64,000 nucleotides of DNA, from contig NC_008390.1 of assembly GCF_000203915.1 (NCBI RefSeq), forward strand, positions 3,410,001 through 3,474,000, written 5' to 3'. Of this stretch, positions 47,944 through 59,337 are shown one piece after another. Below the pieces are notes generated by a model. It worked only from the letters and a program-made list of their open reading frames with translations, ran no database searches and was not told the DNA's origin. Every line of letters starts with the position of its first letter. The first letter of the stretch is position 1. The position numbers and the translations under genes were made by a program. The DNA comes from Burkholderia ambifaria AMMD. GTDB taxonomy: Bacteria; Pseudomonadota; Gammaproteobacteria; Burkholderiales; Burkholderiaceae.

Positions 47944-48486
47944 TTACTGGCGCACCGGCTTCTTCGCAAGCTTGCGCTGCAGCGTGCGGCGGTGCATGTT
48001 CAGCGCGCGCGCGGTGGCCGAGATGTTGTTGTTGTTCTCCGCGAGCACGCGCTGGATGTGCTCCCACTCGAGCCGGTCGACCGACAGCACGACCGGATTC
48101 TCGAGCGCCTCGTCGGCCTGCACTTCGCTGGCGTTGGTCTGCAGCGCGGCCAGGATCGACTCGATATTCGCCGGCTTCGCGAGATAGTTGTCGGCGCCCT
48201 CCTTCACGGCCTGCACGGCGGTCGCGATGCTCGCATAGCCGGTCAGCACGAGGATCCGCGCGTCGGGCTGCAGGTCGCACAGCGGCGCGATCAGGCTCAG
48301 CCCCGAATCCTCGCCGAGATGCAGGTCGACGGTGATGAACTGGAACTTGCCGCCGGCCGCGAGCCGCAGCGCCGCCTCCTTGTCGTGCGCCTGCTGGACC
48401 GCATAGCCGCGGCGCTCGAGGCCGCGCGCGAGCGTGCCCGCGAACACCTCGTTGTCGTCGATCACCAGGAAATTGTTCTCGCTCAT
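47944..48486 (-). CDS. regA: Response regulator of RegA/PrrA/ActR type
   Basis: This 180-residue regulator has a receiver domain with acidic residues at 10-11, phospho-Asp54 (ITVDLHLGEDSG), and Lys in YLAKPANI; a short linker; and a Fis-type helix-turn-helix at the C-terminus (NNISATARALNMHRRTLQRKLAK), the hallmark of the RegA/PrrA group. It pairs with the RegB-like kinase 13 bases upstream. RegBA systems control respiration, redox and carbon metabolism genes. The symbol is by family likeness. Confidence 0.87.
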   Translation of the reverse strand: MSENNFLVIDDNEVFAGTLARGLERRGYAVQQAHDKEAALRLAAGGKFQFITVDLHLGEDSGLSLIAPLCDLQPDARILVLTGYASIATAVQAVKEGADNYLAKPANIESILAALQTNASEVQADEALENPVVLSVDRLEWEHIQRVLAENNNNISATARALNMHRRTLQRKLAKKPVRQ

Positions 48487-48499
48487 GTGGTTTCTCCGT

Positions 48500-49906
48500 C
48501 TACGTGTTGGTTGAGGCGGCCGGCGCCGCGATGCGCGCCACCGGCAGGCGCAGCACCGCGCGCGTGCCGCGGCCCGGCGAGCCGGCCGCGCGGGTGTCCG
48601 GCGCGGCTGCCGCCCGTTCGGTCGTGCGCTGGCCCGACGCGGCAGCGGCGTGCCCATTCGCGCCGCCTGCGGCGCGCCCGTTGCCGCCCGCCGCGCGCGG
48701 CGTGACATCGGACAGCTCGATCTCGCCGCCCAGGCGCACGGCCGCGCTGAACGCGAGGTACAGGCCGACTCCGTGTCCGCCCTGCGTGCTGTCGACCGGC
48801 ATCGCGCCGAGCGATTCGCGCAACGCGGCCGGGATGCCCGGGCCGTCGTCGCGTACTTCGAATTCGATCTGGTCGGCCGCCCGCTCGTTGTGCGCGAGCT
48901 TCGCGGCCAGCGTCACGCGATGCGGGCTCGCCCGCGCGGCGTTGTCGAGCAGAATCGTCAGGATCTGGCCGGCCGCGACCGTATCGTCGAGCGCGACGCC
49001 CGCTGGGCGCGCGCCCAGCAGTTCGAACTGCACGTGCGGATGCCGCAGGCGCCAGTGCTCGACGAAGGTATCGAGCCAGTCGTCCACCGGCTGGCGGCTC
49101 GCCGGCGCGCTCGCGCGGCTACGCAGGCGCGCGAGCGCCGACGTGCAGAGTGTCATCTGCTCTTCCAGCACCTTCAGGTCGGCCTCGTAGCGCGCCAGCC
49201 CCGGATCGGCGCGTGCCGCGTCGCGCAGCTCCTCCGCGAGCATCGCGATCGTCGACAGCGGCGTACCCATCTCGTGGGCGACGGTGGCGGCCTGCACGCC
49301 GAGCGCGACCGCGCGCTCGTCGCGCAGCAGGTGCGCCTGCGCTTCGCCGAGCGCCGAATCGCGCTGCCGCAGCGCGTTCGACATGCGCGCGACGAACCAC
49401 GCGATCAGCCCGACGCTGACCATGAAGTTCACCCACATCCCGGTGCGGTAGTAGTCGAACAGGTTCGCCGGGTTATCCATGTTGAGCGGCACCGAATCGA
49501 AGCCGAGCGCCGCGTAGCACGCGACCGCGAACGCCGCGAGCCAGATCATCAGGTGCCACGGCAGCACGGCCGCCGCGATCGCGAGCGACGGCAGGTACAG
49601 CGACACGAACGGGTTGGTCGTGCCGCCCGACAGGAACAGCAGCGCCGACAGCGCACCGAGGTCGACCCACAGCTGGCCGAGCAGCTCGAAATCGGTCTCG
49701 GGCCGCGCGCGCAGCACGCGTACCCAGGTCAGCGCGTTGAAAACGATTTCGAGCGCGATGACCATCAGCATCGCCGGCAACGGCAGGTGCACGCCGAAAT
49801 AGGTCTGCACGACGCCGATCGTCACGAGCTGGCCGATGATCGCAAGATTGCGCAGCCAGAACAGGTGACTGAGGTTGACGCGCCCGGTGGTGGTGATTCG
49901 TTGCAT
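48500..49906 (-). CDS. regB: Redox-sensing histidine kinase of RegB/PrrB type
   Basis: This 468-residue inner-membrane kinase has about six N-terminal membrane segments. Between them lies GGTTNPF at 94-100, the ubiquinone-binding motif of RegB. The H-box TVAHEMGTPLSTI has phospho-His211, and Cys254 (EQMTLCTSAL) sits about where RegB's redox cysteine lies. The ATPase domain has DNAARASPH, DDGPGIPAAL and HGVGLYLAFSAA. A Gly/Ala/Arg-rich insert of about 50 residues splits its last strand from the core, which is unusual. Confidence 0.88.
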   Translation of the reverse strand: MQRITTTGRVNLSHLFWLRNLAIIGQLVTIGVVQTYFGVHLPLPAMLMVIALEIVFNALTWVRVLRARPETDFELLGQLWVDLGALSALLFLSGGTTNPFVSLYLPSLAIAAAVLPWHLMIWLAAFAVACYAALGFDSVPLNMDNPANLFDYYRTGMWVNFMVSVGLIAWFVARMSNALRQRDSALGEAQAHLLRDERAVALGVQAATVAHEMGTPLSTIAMLAEELRDAARADPGLARYEADLKVLEEQMTLCTSALARLRSRASAPASRQPVDDWLDTFVEHWRLRHPHVQFELLGARPAGVALDDTVAAGQILTILLDNAARASPHRVTLAAKLAHNERAADQIEFEVRDDGPGIPAALRESLGAMPVDSTQGGHGVGLYLAFSAAVRLGGEIELSDVTPRAAGGNGRAAGGANGHAAAASGQRTTERAAAAPDTRAAGSPGRGTRAVLRLPVARIAAPAASTNT

Positions 49907-50038
49907 CCGAGCAGTTTACCCGTTTAGCGCACGGCGCCTCTACCGGGGGCCGGATCGTGGCGGACGAACGCACGCACGAACGCACGAAGGAACGGCCGGA
50001 CAAGCCGGTGTCTCGGCCGGTTGCACGAGCCTGAGCCG

Positions 50039-50263
50039 TCAGCCGGCCGCACCGGCCATGCGCTGCGCGATCTCGTCGGCGAGGCACTCGGGGCACCGGC
50101 AGCGCGCGCCGGCCGCCGGAGGCGCGCCGCCGGGCACGACCGGCATCGACGCGCACCAGCAGTCGAACGGCTGGGTACCGGCGCCGCAGTCGAAGCCGCG
50201 CCCGCAGTGCGGGCAGCGCGCGCGGCGCGGGGTCGAACGGGCGTCGAGGGCGGAATCGGTCAT
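50039..50263 (-). CDS. Cysteine-rich CWC family protein
   Basis: This 74-residue protein has paired cysteines in CPHCGRGFDCG, the name-giving DCWC in the middle, and CRCPEC near the end. This fits a small zinc-binding fold of the CWC family, function unknown. It lies 132 bases upstream of the regB-like gene on the same strand and may belong to its transcript. The N-terminus carries many basic residues. Confidence 0.82.
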   Translation of the reverse strand: MTDSALDARSTPRRARCPHCGRGFDCGAGTQPFDCWCASMPVVPGGAPPAAGARCRCPECLADEIAQRMAGAAG

Positions 50264-50288
50264 GGCGAAGGCGCGGTAACGGGCATGA

Positions 50289-52246
<1,958 letters not shown>

Positions 52247-52946
52247 AGGAAGACCAGGCCACGCCGTCCCGCCCGCGCCCGAAGCCGGGCGAGCGGCGCG
52301 TGATGATCCTGCAGACGCTCGCCGCGATGCTCGAGGTGCCGAAGCCCGAGAAAATCACGACCGCCGCGCTCGCGGCCCGGCTCGACGTGTCGGAAGCCGC
52401 GCTCTACCGGCATTTCGCCAGCAAGGCGAAGATGTACGAAGGGCTGATCGAGTTCATCGAGCAGGCGCTGTTCGGACTCGTCAACCAGATTGTCGCGAAG
52501 GAGCCGAACGGCGTGCTGCAGGCACGCACGATCGCGCTGACGATGCTCAATTTCACCGCGAAGAACCCCGGGATGACGCGCGTGCTGACCGGCGAGGCCC
52601 TGATCGGCGAGGACGAGCGGCTCACCGAACGCGTGAATCAGTTGCTCGACCGGATCGAGGCGACCGTCAAGCAATGCCTGAGGGTCGCGCGCACGGAGGC
52701 CAACGCGCCGCAGGACGGCGCCGCACCGTTCACGTTGCCGGCCGACTACGATCCCGCCGCGCGCGCGAGCCTGCTCGTCAGCTACGTGATCGGGCGCTGG
52801 CATCGTTTCGCGAAGAGCGGATTCAAGCAGGTGCCGGGTGAACAGGCCGATGCGCATCTGCTGCTGATTCTGCAGTGAACGCGTGACACGGATTCCGGCA
52901 CGACACTGAAGCGCCCGAGCAAGCAGCGGCTTTCACAGCCCCCGAA

Positions 52947-53813
52947 TTACCACTCGGTCACGCGCCGGTGGTCGGTCAGGCGAACCGACGTCTGCGCCGC
53001 ATTGCTTTGTACCGCCGCCGGTATTGGCTTGCTCGCTTCCCGGTGCTTCAGCTCGACCTGCAACGCGCGCAGCGCGTCGCCACACGGCCAGTCGGCGCCG
53101 CATCGGTCCGGCGCTCCCGATACGGACGGTACGGACGGCTCTGCCGGCGCCACTCGGGGAGGCTGCCCCGGCACGCGACGCAACGTGGCTTTCGCGGATA
53201 TCGACCGCCCCGTCCCGCGTTCGCGGGCGCGCACGCCCGTCCTGTCGGGCCGCCGAAGTGGCGTCGGCTGCAATGCCGATGCCGGATGCCCGCTCGCCAC
53301 GCGGACTGGATCGGGTAACGCATCCGCGTGGCTGGCCGTCGGCGCAGAGGGTGGCACCAAAGCCAGCGCTGAATCCGAAACCGGCGTTGCAGGCGGCACC
53401 GGCACCGCCTCGTGGGCCGCCGCAACAACCGACGCGGACGCCCGCTTGCCCGCGGCCAGGCCGCCCCGCGCCGGATGGCCCAACTCCGCGCCGCAGACTG
53501 CCATCATCCCGCCGAGCAACGCCATTAACGCTGCACCGACCAATGCACCGCCGATCGCGGACAATACGAGGCGACTGCGGCCGCGACCGCGCTGTAGCGG
53601 CTGGCGGCTCCATGCCAGATTGTCGTGCCCGAAATCGGCCGCGCACACGTCGGCGGCGATAACAAAACGACGGCTCGACAGATAGACCGCCCCCGACGAC
53701 GAGCGCGCGAAGCGATCGGTGACGCCGTGCCGAACGCCATAAGGACCGGGCAGGTAGGAAGCCGCTCTTGGCGGCGGCACTTCAAACCAGTTCTCGATCG
53801 ATCCAGGATTCAT
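52947..53813 (-). CDS. Single-span membrane protein of unknown function, last gene of the type I secretion cluster
   Basis: The product has 288 residues. Residues 1-70 form a small domain with several aromatics and a Cys (begins NPGSIENWFEVPPPRAASYL). One membrane helix lies at about 82-107 (LVLSAIGGALVGAALMALLGG). The rest is Pro/Ala/Arg-rich, with a paired Cys region (DRCGADWPCGDALRALQVEL) near 237. It starts 45 bases after the tolC-like gene and lies on the same strand. I recognise no family; location suggests a role in the secretion or regulation of the adhesin system. Confidence 0.75.
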   Translation of the reverse strand: MNPGSIENWFEVPPPRAASYLPGPYGVRHGVTDRFARSSSGAVYLSSRRFVIAADVCAADFGHDNLAWSRQPLQRGRGRSRLVLSAIGGALVGAALMALLGGMMAVCGAELGHPARGGLAAGKRASASVVAAAHEAVPVPPATPVSDSALALVPPSAPTASHADALPDPVRVASGHPASALQPTPLRRPDRTGVRARERGTGRSISAKATLRRVPGQPPRVAPAEPSVPSVSGAPDRCGADWPCGDALRALQVELKHREASKPIPAAVQSNAAQTSVRLTDHRRVTEW

Positions 53814-53858
53814 GATTTCCCCTCGTTGCGCGGCCGGTGCCGGACACCGCGCGATACG

Positions 53859-55346
53859 TCATCCCTCACGCAACCATTGCACGAGCATGCCCGCCGATGC
53901 GTAGCCCCGCAGCGTCGCGGCATAGCCATCGAATCGGTACGCCACCTCGTTGACGCGATTGTTGTAGTCGTCGTTCTCGGCAATCAGCACGTCCAGCAGC
54001 GAGCGGCGCCCGAGGTGATACCACTGGTCGAAGAACGCGCTGCGCACGCGCGCCGACTCGACCGACAAGTCGCGATACTGATCCGCCCGCTCCCCGAACG
54101 CCTGCGCATCCTCCTCCGCGCTGCGCACCTGATATTCGAGATCCAGGCGCATCTGTTCGACTTGACTCCAGCTCGCCGACGCACGGAACGTCGCCGCGTC
54201 CGTCGCCGCAGTCGCCGAGCCGCCGGTGAACGCATTCCACGTCAACGTGAGCATCGTCTGCCACGGCATGCGGCGTCCGATGGCATCCTGGCCGGTATTC
54301 GTGCTGACGACCCAGTTCAGTTGCGGCCTGGACGCCGCGCGCACCGCATCGCGGTTGAGTTCGGCCGCGCTCGCTTCGGCGCGTGCCTGTCGGAGGCGCG
54401 GGTTTTCATCGAGCGCGGACATCAGCCGGTCGAGATTGCCGGGATGCAGCGGCCAGTGCGAGTCCGTCAGCATGAGCGTCGGCACCGGCCGCTCGCCCAC
54501 CAGCTTGCGAAGATTCAGCTCGACCGTTCGGTATTTCGCCAGCGCCGCATCGCGACTCGCCTCGGCCTGCAGCAAACGGGCCTTCGCCTGGGTGAGCTCG
54601 CTGCCGCGACCGCGGTCGATCGCGACGATCTCCTCGAGCATCCGCACGAGACGCGCCATCCGGTCGACGAAGCGCTGACTCAACGTGGCGATGTTGCGCT
54701 GCTTCGACAGCTCGACGAGGGTAGCCGTGACCTGATAGGCGGAATCTTCCATCTGCGCAACGTAGCGCTCCTGACCCGCGCTCGCGAGGTCCTGCCGGCT
54801 GCCGATCGTTTTCTCGGTGCGGCCCCAGTCGAACAGCGTCGTCGTCAGGTTCACGTTCAGCGCGTTGCCTGGATCGTATGCGCTGCCGGCGTTCGAGCCG
54901 AACTGCGCGGCGCGCGTCTGGGCGTTCAACTGCAATTGCGGCCAACGCGCGCCTTTCGCCTGATCGACATCCGACTGCGCCGCCTGGTACTCCGCGTAAA
55001 GGCGCCGCACCTGCGGACTGACGTCGACGGCCGCTTCCGCCGCGGCATACAGCATCTGCCGCAATTCGCGCTCGGTCATCGCGCGCCCCGCGGCAGGTGC
55101 CGACGCGGAATCATCGCGCGTCGGCGCGGATGCGCCCGTGGGTCCATCGGAGCCGGCGGCAGTAGCCTGCGCGTCAGTCGATGTCGACGCCATCGCAACA
55201 CGTGGCGGCACGATATTGGCGGCGTGCGCGGTCCCGGCCAATTGCCACATCGACAAGACAAGCAATACCGCCGACGCGGCGAGCCGAAGCCCCGCACGAG
55301 ATTCGCGCGCATCGACGCACGCGCCGTTCATTCGAAATCCGCTCAT
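53859..55346 (-). CDS. TolC-family outer-membrane protein of type I secretion
   Basis: This 495-residue outer-membrane channel has a signal peptide at the N-terminus (about 19-42, hydrophobic, ending near TAHA-AN), then the TolC repeat domains with long helices (RRLYAEYQAAQSDVDQAKGARWPQL; SRDAALAKYRTVELNLRKLV; RRSLLDVLIAENDDYNNRVNE). The start was taken at ATG 55346, with GGGAG 8 bases upstream; an in-frame TTG two codons earlier is the alternative. It lies just after the HlyD gene and forms the outer part of the tripartite exporter. Confidence 0.9.
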   Translation of the reverse strand: MSGFRMNGACVDARESRAGLRLAASAVLLVLSMWQLAGTAHAANIVPPRVAMASTSTDAQATAAGSDGPTGASAPTRDDSASAPAAGRAMTERELRQMLYAAAEAAVDVSPQVRRLYAEYQAAQSDVDQAKGARWPQLQLNAQTRAAQFGSNAGSAYDPGNALNVNLTTTLFDWGRTEKTIGSRQDLASAGQERYVAQMEDSAYQVTATLVELSKQRNIATLSQRFVDRMARLVRMLEEIVAIDRGRGSELTQAKARLLQAEASRDAALAKYRTVELNLRKLVGERPVPTLMLTDSHWPLHPGNLDRLMSALDENPRLRQARAEASAAELNRDAVRAASRPQLNWVVSTNTGQDAIGRRMPWQTMLTLTWNAFTGGSATAATDAATFRASASWSQVEQMRLDLEYQVRSAEEDAQAFGERADQYRDLSVESARVRSAFFDQWYHLGRRSLLDVLIAENDDYNNRVNEVAYRFDGYAATLRGYASAGMLVQWLREG

Positions 55347-55348
55347 GC

Positions 55349-56599
55349 TCAACGCTCCCTGAAGGCCTCGCGGGCCTTGAAGATCGGCTTGAGCAGGTAA
55401 TCGAGCACCGTCTTCTCGCCGGTGCGGATATCGACCGTTGCCTGCATGCCCGGCAATACCGGCAGACGCTTGCCGGCCGCGGCGAGCGCGTCCGAGTCCG
55501 TCTCGACCATGAGCCGGTAATAGTTCGCGTCGGGACGCCCCATCGCGGCCTTCTGATCATCCTTCAACGTGTCCGGACCGAGGCTGACAACGTGCCCGTG
55601 CAATCCGCCGTAGATCGAGAAGTCGTACGCGCTCAGCTTCACGAGCACCGGCAACCCCGGCCGCAGGAACGCGACGTCGGATGGCTTGATCCGCGCTTCG
55701 ACCAGCACGCGGCCGTCGAGCGGCGCAATCTCCATGATGTGTTCGCCCGACTGCACGACACCACCCGCGGTGCGGATGCGGATGTTCTTCACCACGCCGC
55801 GCATCGGCGCGACGACATCGGTGCGCGCCAGCACGTCCGCGCGCCCGGCCAGCACTTCGTTGGTTTGGGCGAGCTCCTGTTCGAGCCGCGACAGCTCGGT
55901 ACTGGCCTCCGCGGTGAAACGGCTCCGGCGCTCGGCGATCTGCGCGGCGATGTCCGTCGACTGACGCCGCATGCGCAGGATCTCGACTTCCGAGACCAGC
56001 CCCTTCGCCGCGAGCGGCTCCGACATCGCGATCTCGCGCCGGACCAGCGCCTGGCTCTTCTCCAGCGCGGTGACCTGCTCGTCGAGCGCGCGGCGGCGGG
56101 CACGGTAGGTTGCGGTGGCCTGCGCGACGAGGCCGGATTCGCGCTTCACGTCTTCCGGAAAGTCCAGCGGCACCCCATAGGCTTCGGCACGCGCGCGTGA
56201 CACGCTCGCCTTGAGCTCCAGCGCCTTGGTCAACACTTCGCGATAGCTCGATTGCGCGCGTGCCGGATCGATCTTCGCGAGCAACTGCCCTTTTTCGACC
56301 ACCTCGCCCTCGCGCACCGCCACGCTCTGGACGATGCCGCCCTCGAGACTCTGAATCAATTGTTCGCGGCTCGGCGATACGACCGTCGCTTCGCTGCGCG
56401 TGACCTCCTCGACGCGAGCGAAGTGCGCCCACACCAGGCCGGCGCCGAGCACGATTGCGATCAGATAGAGAATCAGCTGCGCACCCGCGGACGAGCGCAC
56501 GAGCAGCGCTTCGCGAATGTCGCTCATGTAGGCGGCATCGCCGGCTCGCAGGCGCGGCGCCGTTCCGCGGCCCGGCATCGATCGAATGCGCCGCATCAT
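55349..56599 (-). CDS. HlyD-family periplasmic adaptor of type I secretion
   Basis: This 416-residue membrane fusion protein links the inner-membrane ABC transporter to the outer-membrane channel. It has a cytoplasmic N-terminus, one membrane helix (about 42-60, LILYLIAIVLGAGLVWAHFA), a lipoyl-like half (VQSVAVREGEVVEKGQLLAKID), a long coiled coil (SVSRARAEAYG to TEVSRLEQEL), and a beta-barrel part (VVAPMRGVVKNIRIRTAGGVVQSGE). Its ATGA overlaps the stop of the ABC gene, and its stop lies 2 bases before the tolC-like ATG. Confidence 0.93.
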   Translation of the reverse strand: MMRRIRSMPGRGTAPRLRAGDAAYMSDIREALLVRSSAGAQLILYLIAIVLGAGLVWAHFARVEEVTRSEATVVSPSREQLIQSLEGGIVQSVAVREGEVVEKGQLLAKIDPARAQSSYREVLTKALELKASVSRARAEAYGVPLDFPEDVKRESGLVAQATATYRARRRALDEQVTALEKSQALVRREIAMSEPLAAKGLVSEVEILRMRRQSTDIAAQIAERRSRFTAEASTELSRLEQELAQTNEVLAGRADVLARTDVVAPMRGVVKNIRIRTAGGVVQSGEHIMEIAPLDGRVLVEARIKPSDVAFLRPGLPVLVKLSAYDFSIYGGLHGHVVSLGPDTLKDDQKAAMGRPDANYYRLMVETDSDALAAAGKRLPVLPGMQATVDIRTGEKTVLDYLLKPIFKAREAFRER

Positions 56600-58926
56600 G
56601 ATGCCTCCGCAGCCGACGACACCACGCCGCCGTTCGATTCCGCTGGCGACGCACCGGGTTGCACGCCGCGCTCGACCACGCGGATTTTCGGCGCACGGTT
56701 TCGCTGCGCCTCGGGCTGCGGGGGATGCTCATCCGCCTCGGGCTGACCCGACAGTGCCGCCAGCACACGCGCCTTTTCCCCATCCATCACGATCTTGCCT
56801 TGATCGACGATCACGATCCGGTCGACGAGCGCCAACAGCGACGTGCGATGCGTCACCACGACCAGCGTCTGGCCGGAGGTCGCATGCTTCAAGTGTTCGA
56901 TGAACTGCGACTCCGTCTGGGAGTCCATCGCGCTCGTCGGTTCGTCGAGCAACAATGTTCGCGGACGCGCGATCAGGCTGCGGGCCAGCGCGACGAGCTG
57001 GCGCTGCCCGCCCGACAGATCACGGCCGTTTTCGCCGACCTGAAGATTCGCGCCGAGCGGATGCCGGGCGACCAGCGCGTCGAGCCCCGTCAGCTCGAGC
57101 ACGCGCAGCAGTTCCGTGGCCGGCACGTCGGGACGGCCGATCGTCACGTTCTCGCGCAGCGAACCGTAAAACAGCCGGCTGTCCTGGCCGACGTAGCCGA
57201 AGGTTCGGCGCCAGTCGGCCGGTGCGATCTGGGCGGCGTCGAGCCCATCGGCGAGCAGCTTGCCCTCCGTCGGCTGATAAAGCCGCGCAATCAAGCGCAG
57301 CAGCGTCGATTTCCCGCTGCCGACCCTGCCGAGTATCGCGACGCGCTCGCCGGGCCGGATCTCCACCGATATCTGATCCAGCGCGGGCGCGTTTTGCTGC
57401 AGGCCGGCCGACGGATACTGGAACGACACACCGTCGAGCTTCACATGGCCGCTGAGCGGCGGCTGCGCCAGATAATCCTGTCCTGGCTCGTGCTCGACCG
57501 GCATCGCCATCAGTTCGTTGAGCGAATGCATTGCGCTCTTCGCCTGCTGAAACCGCAGCGCAAGCCCCATGACCTGCCCGAGCGGTGCCGTCACACGGCC
57601 GGCCAGCATCACGGAGCCGATCAGCGCGCCCTGGGTGAGCTTGCCTTCGCCGATCAGGTACACGCCGACGATCACGATCGCGACGGTCTGCATCTGCTGC
57701 AGGAACGACACACAACTGGTCGCCATGCTGGACAACTCGCGCGACTGCATCGACGAGGCCGCCGTCTTCGCACTGAACGCCTCCCAGCGGTGGCGCATCG
57801 CGCCTTCGCCGCCGACTGCCTTCAGCGTCTCGAGCCCGTCGATCGACTCGATCAGCACGCCCTGCTTCAACGACGCTTCACGCAAGTTTTCGCGCATCGC
57901 ACGCGCGAGGGGCCATTGCACGATCGTGCCGAGGCCGACGATCAGCGGGATCATCATGAGCGGAATCCAGCCGAGCGGGCCACCGACCGCGAACACCACG
58001 CCAACGAACAAAAAGACGAACGGCAGATCGGATACTGCCGACAGCGTCGCCGATGTCGCGAAGTCCCGCACCGATTCGAACTCGCGCAACCGGTGCGCGA
58101 AGGAGCCGGCCGACGCCGGCCGGTGCTCCATCCGGATCGCCAGCGCCTGCCGAAACAGCAGGGTGCCGAGCACCAGATCAGCCTTCTTGCCCGCGGTATC
58201 GAGCACATGGGCACGCACGTGCCGCGACACCGCTTCCATCAGCATTGCGAGCGCGACGCCGATCGCGAGCGACCAGAGCGTCACATACGCCTGGTTCGGA
58301 ACGACACGGTCGTAGACATTCATCGTAAAGAACACGCTGGCGAGGCCCAGCACGTTGATCAGAAACGCGCCGACCGCCGCGCTCGCGTAATAGCTGCGAT
58401 AGCGCCACAGCGTTCGCAGCAACCAGTGCCCGGCTGGTTCGGTCGGCAGGTCGTCCGGACGCGCGTCGACCTTCGCCGCCGGCTTCACGAGCATCGCGTA
58501 GCCGGCGTAGGTCTCGCCCAGTTCCGCGGCGGTGCATTCGACCGGCCCATCGCCGAGTTCAGGCAGCACAGCGCGATAACGGATGCGTGCGTCCTGCTCC
58601 GCCGAATCGTCAATGCGCCAGCCGAGCAGCACGCACGCGCTACCGTTCCGGCGCAACAGCACGGCCGGCAACAGATGCTCGGGCAACTGCGTCAGCGGCC
58701 GCTCCACCAGCTTCGCCGCAAGACCGGCCTGCGTCAGCGCCTCGATCGCCTGCGATGGTGTCAGCGGGCCGTATTTGGCAAGACCGGAAACAAGGACTGC
58801 ATGGCTTCTGCCCAAACCGTAGTGCGTGCAAAGCCATGCGACTGAATCGAGCAGGCTGTCGTGGGTGAGGGTGTCCGGAAGATTCGGCGCGTTACCGCCA
58901 CCGGTCTCGGGAGGTCGGGCATTCAT
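56596..58926 (-). CDS. Type I secretion ABC transporter (LapB/LssB type)
   Basis: This 776-residue inner-membrane exporter has an N-terminal C39-like domain (about 20-150) that lacks the catalytic Cys/His, as in adhesin and RTX exporters; six membrane helices (about 180-460); and an ATPase domain with Walker A GRVGSGKS at 533-540, signature LSGGQ, and Walker B LLLDEP at 657-662. The C-terminal tail is Pro/Ala-rich. The start was taken at 58926; earlier ATGs lie in unlikely sequence. It probably exports the large protein encoded just upstream. Confidence 0.93.
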   Translation of the reverse strand: MNARPPETGGGNAPNLPDTLTHDSLLDSVAWLCTHYGLGRSHAVLVSGLAKYGPLTPSQAIEALTQAGLAAKLVERPLTQLPEHLLPAVLLRRNGSACVLLGWRIDDSAEQDARIRYRAVLPELGDGPVECTAAELGETYAGYAMLVKPAAKVDARPDDLPTEPAGHWLLRTLWRYRSYYASAAVGAFLINVLGLASVFFTMNVYDRVVPNQAYVTLWSLAIGVALAMLMEAVSRHVRAHVLDTAGKKADLVLGTLLFRQALAIRMEHRPASAGSFAHRLREFESVRDFATSATLSAVSDLPFVFLFVGVVFAVGGPLGWIPLMMIPLIVGLGTIVQWPLARAMRENLREASLKQGVLIESIDGLETLKAVGGEGAMRHRWEAFSAKTAASSMQSRELSSMATSCVSFLQQMQTVAIVIVGVYLIGEGKLTQGALIGSVMLAGRVTAPLGQVMGLALRFQQAKSAMHSLNELMAMPVEHEPGQDYLAQPPLSGHVKLDGVSFQYPSAGLQQNAPALDQISVEIRPGERVAILGRVGSGKSTLLRLIARLYQPTEGKLLADGLDAAQIAPADWRRTFGYVGQDSRLFYGSLRENVTIGRPDVPATELLRVLELTGLDALVARHPLGANLQVGENGRDLSGGQRQLVALARSLIARPRTLLLDEPTSAMDSQTESQFIEHLKHATSGQTLVVVTHRTSLLALVDRIVIVDQGKIVMDGEKARVLAALSGQPEADEHPPQPEAQRNRAPKIRVVERGVQPGASPAESNGGVVSSAAEAS

Positions 58927-59131
58927 ATCGAAATCGCTATCTGGCCACTGGAATTCACGGAACCCTGGCGCGCTCCAGGACGCGGCTGTTTCGCACGAGC
59001 GACAGGGTAGGCGCATACACCGATGCGGCTGAGTCTCCCGTCGCATGACGGGACGGGACGGCTATCGCAGGACGCCAATGGAACCGCGACAGGAAAGCAA
59101 CAACTTTACGAAATGTGCCTACGCGCAAAAA

Positions 59132-59145
59132 TGGGACGAGTCCCA
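59132..59145. promoter_or_regulatory. Perfect dyad TGGGAC-GA-GTCCCA, putative operator of the exporter operon
   Basis: Six-base perfect arms with a two-base spacer, about 206 bases before the ABC transporter start. A second TGGGAC half-site starts at 59164, 32 bases away, near three helical turns, as expected for co-operative binding on one face. Confidence 0.4.
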
Positions 59146-59201
59146 AAAGGAATCCAGAACCATTGGGACAAGTTTGAATGGAGGTCTTTGAATACGCAGA
59201 C

Positions 59202-59235
59202 ATGCGCAGCCCGCAACTCGCTGCGGGCTACGCAT
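59202..59235. other. Strong hairpin in the adhesin-exporter intergenic region
   Basis: Fourteen-base arms at 59202-59215 and 59222-59235 pair fully in the minus-strand RNA (one G-U). The T-run lies 5' of the stem on that strand, so it is not a classic terminator; an RNA-stability or attenuation role is possible. Confidence 0.5.
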
Positions 59236-59289
59236 GAAAAAACAACGGAAAGAACCCAACCGCTGGCCTCAGCCCAGCGAAAACGACAC

Positions 59290-59328
59290 GGGCCGGGACC
59301 GCGTCTCGACTCGACGCGATTCCGGCCC
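59290..59328 (-). terminator. Probable terminator of the adhesin gene
   Basis: Outer arms GGGCCGG (59290-59296) and CCGGCCC (59322-59328) plus inner pairing form a long imperfect stem just past the adhesin stop; on the minus strand a GTCGTTTTCG stretch follows. Confidence 0.55.
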
Positions 59329-59337
59329 GCGCGCGGA

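Larger units (their letters stand above)
58927..59337. other. Intergenic region with two hairpins and a dyad, between adhesin and ABC genes
   Basis: Going leftward from the adhesin stop, it holds a large hairpin (59290-59328), a second strong one (59202-59235), and the perfect dyad TGGGAC-GA-GTCCCA at 59132-59145 with a half-site 32 bases away at 59164. It should terminate the adhesin transcript and promote the exporter operon. Confidence 0.6.
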
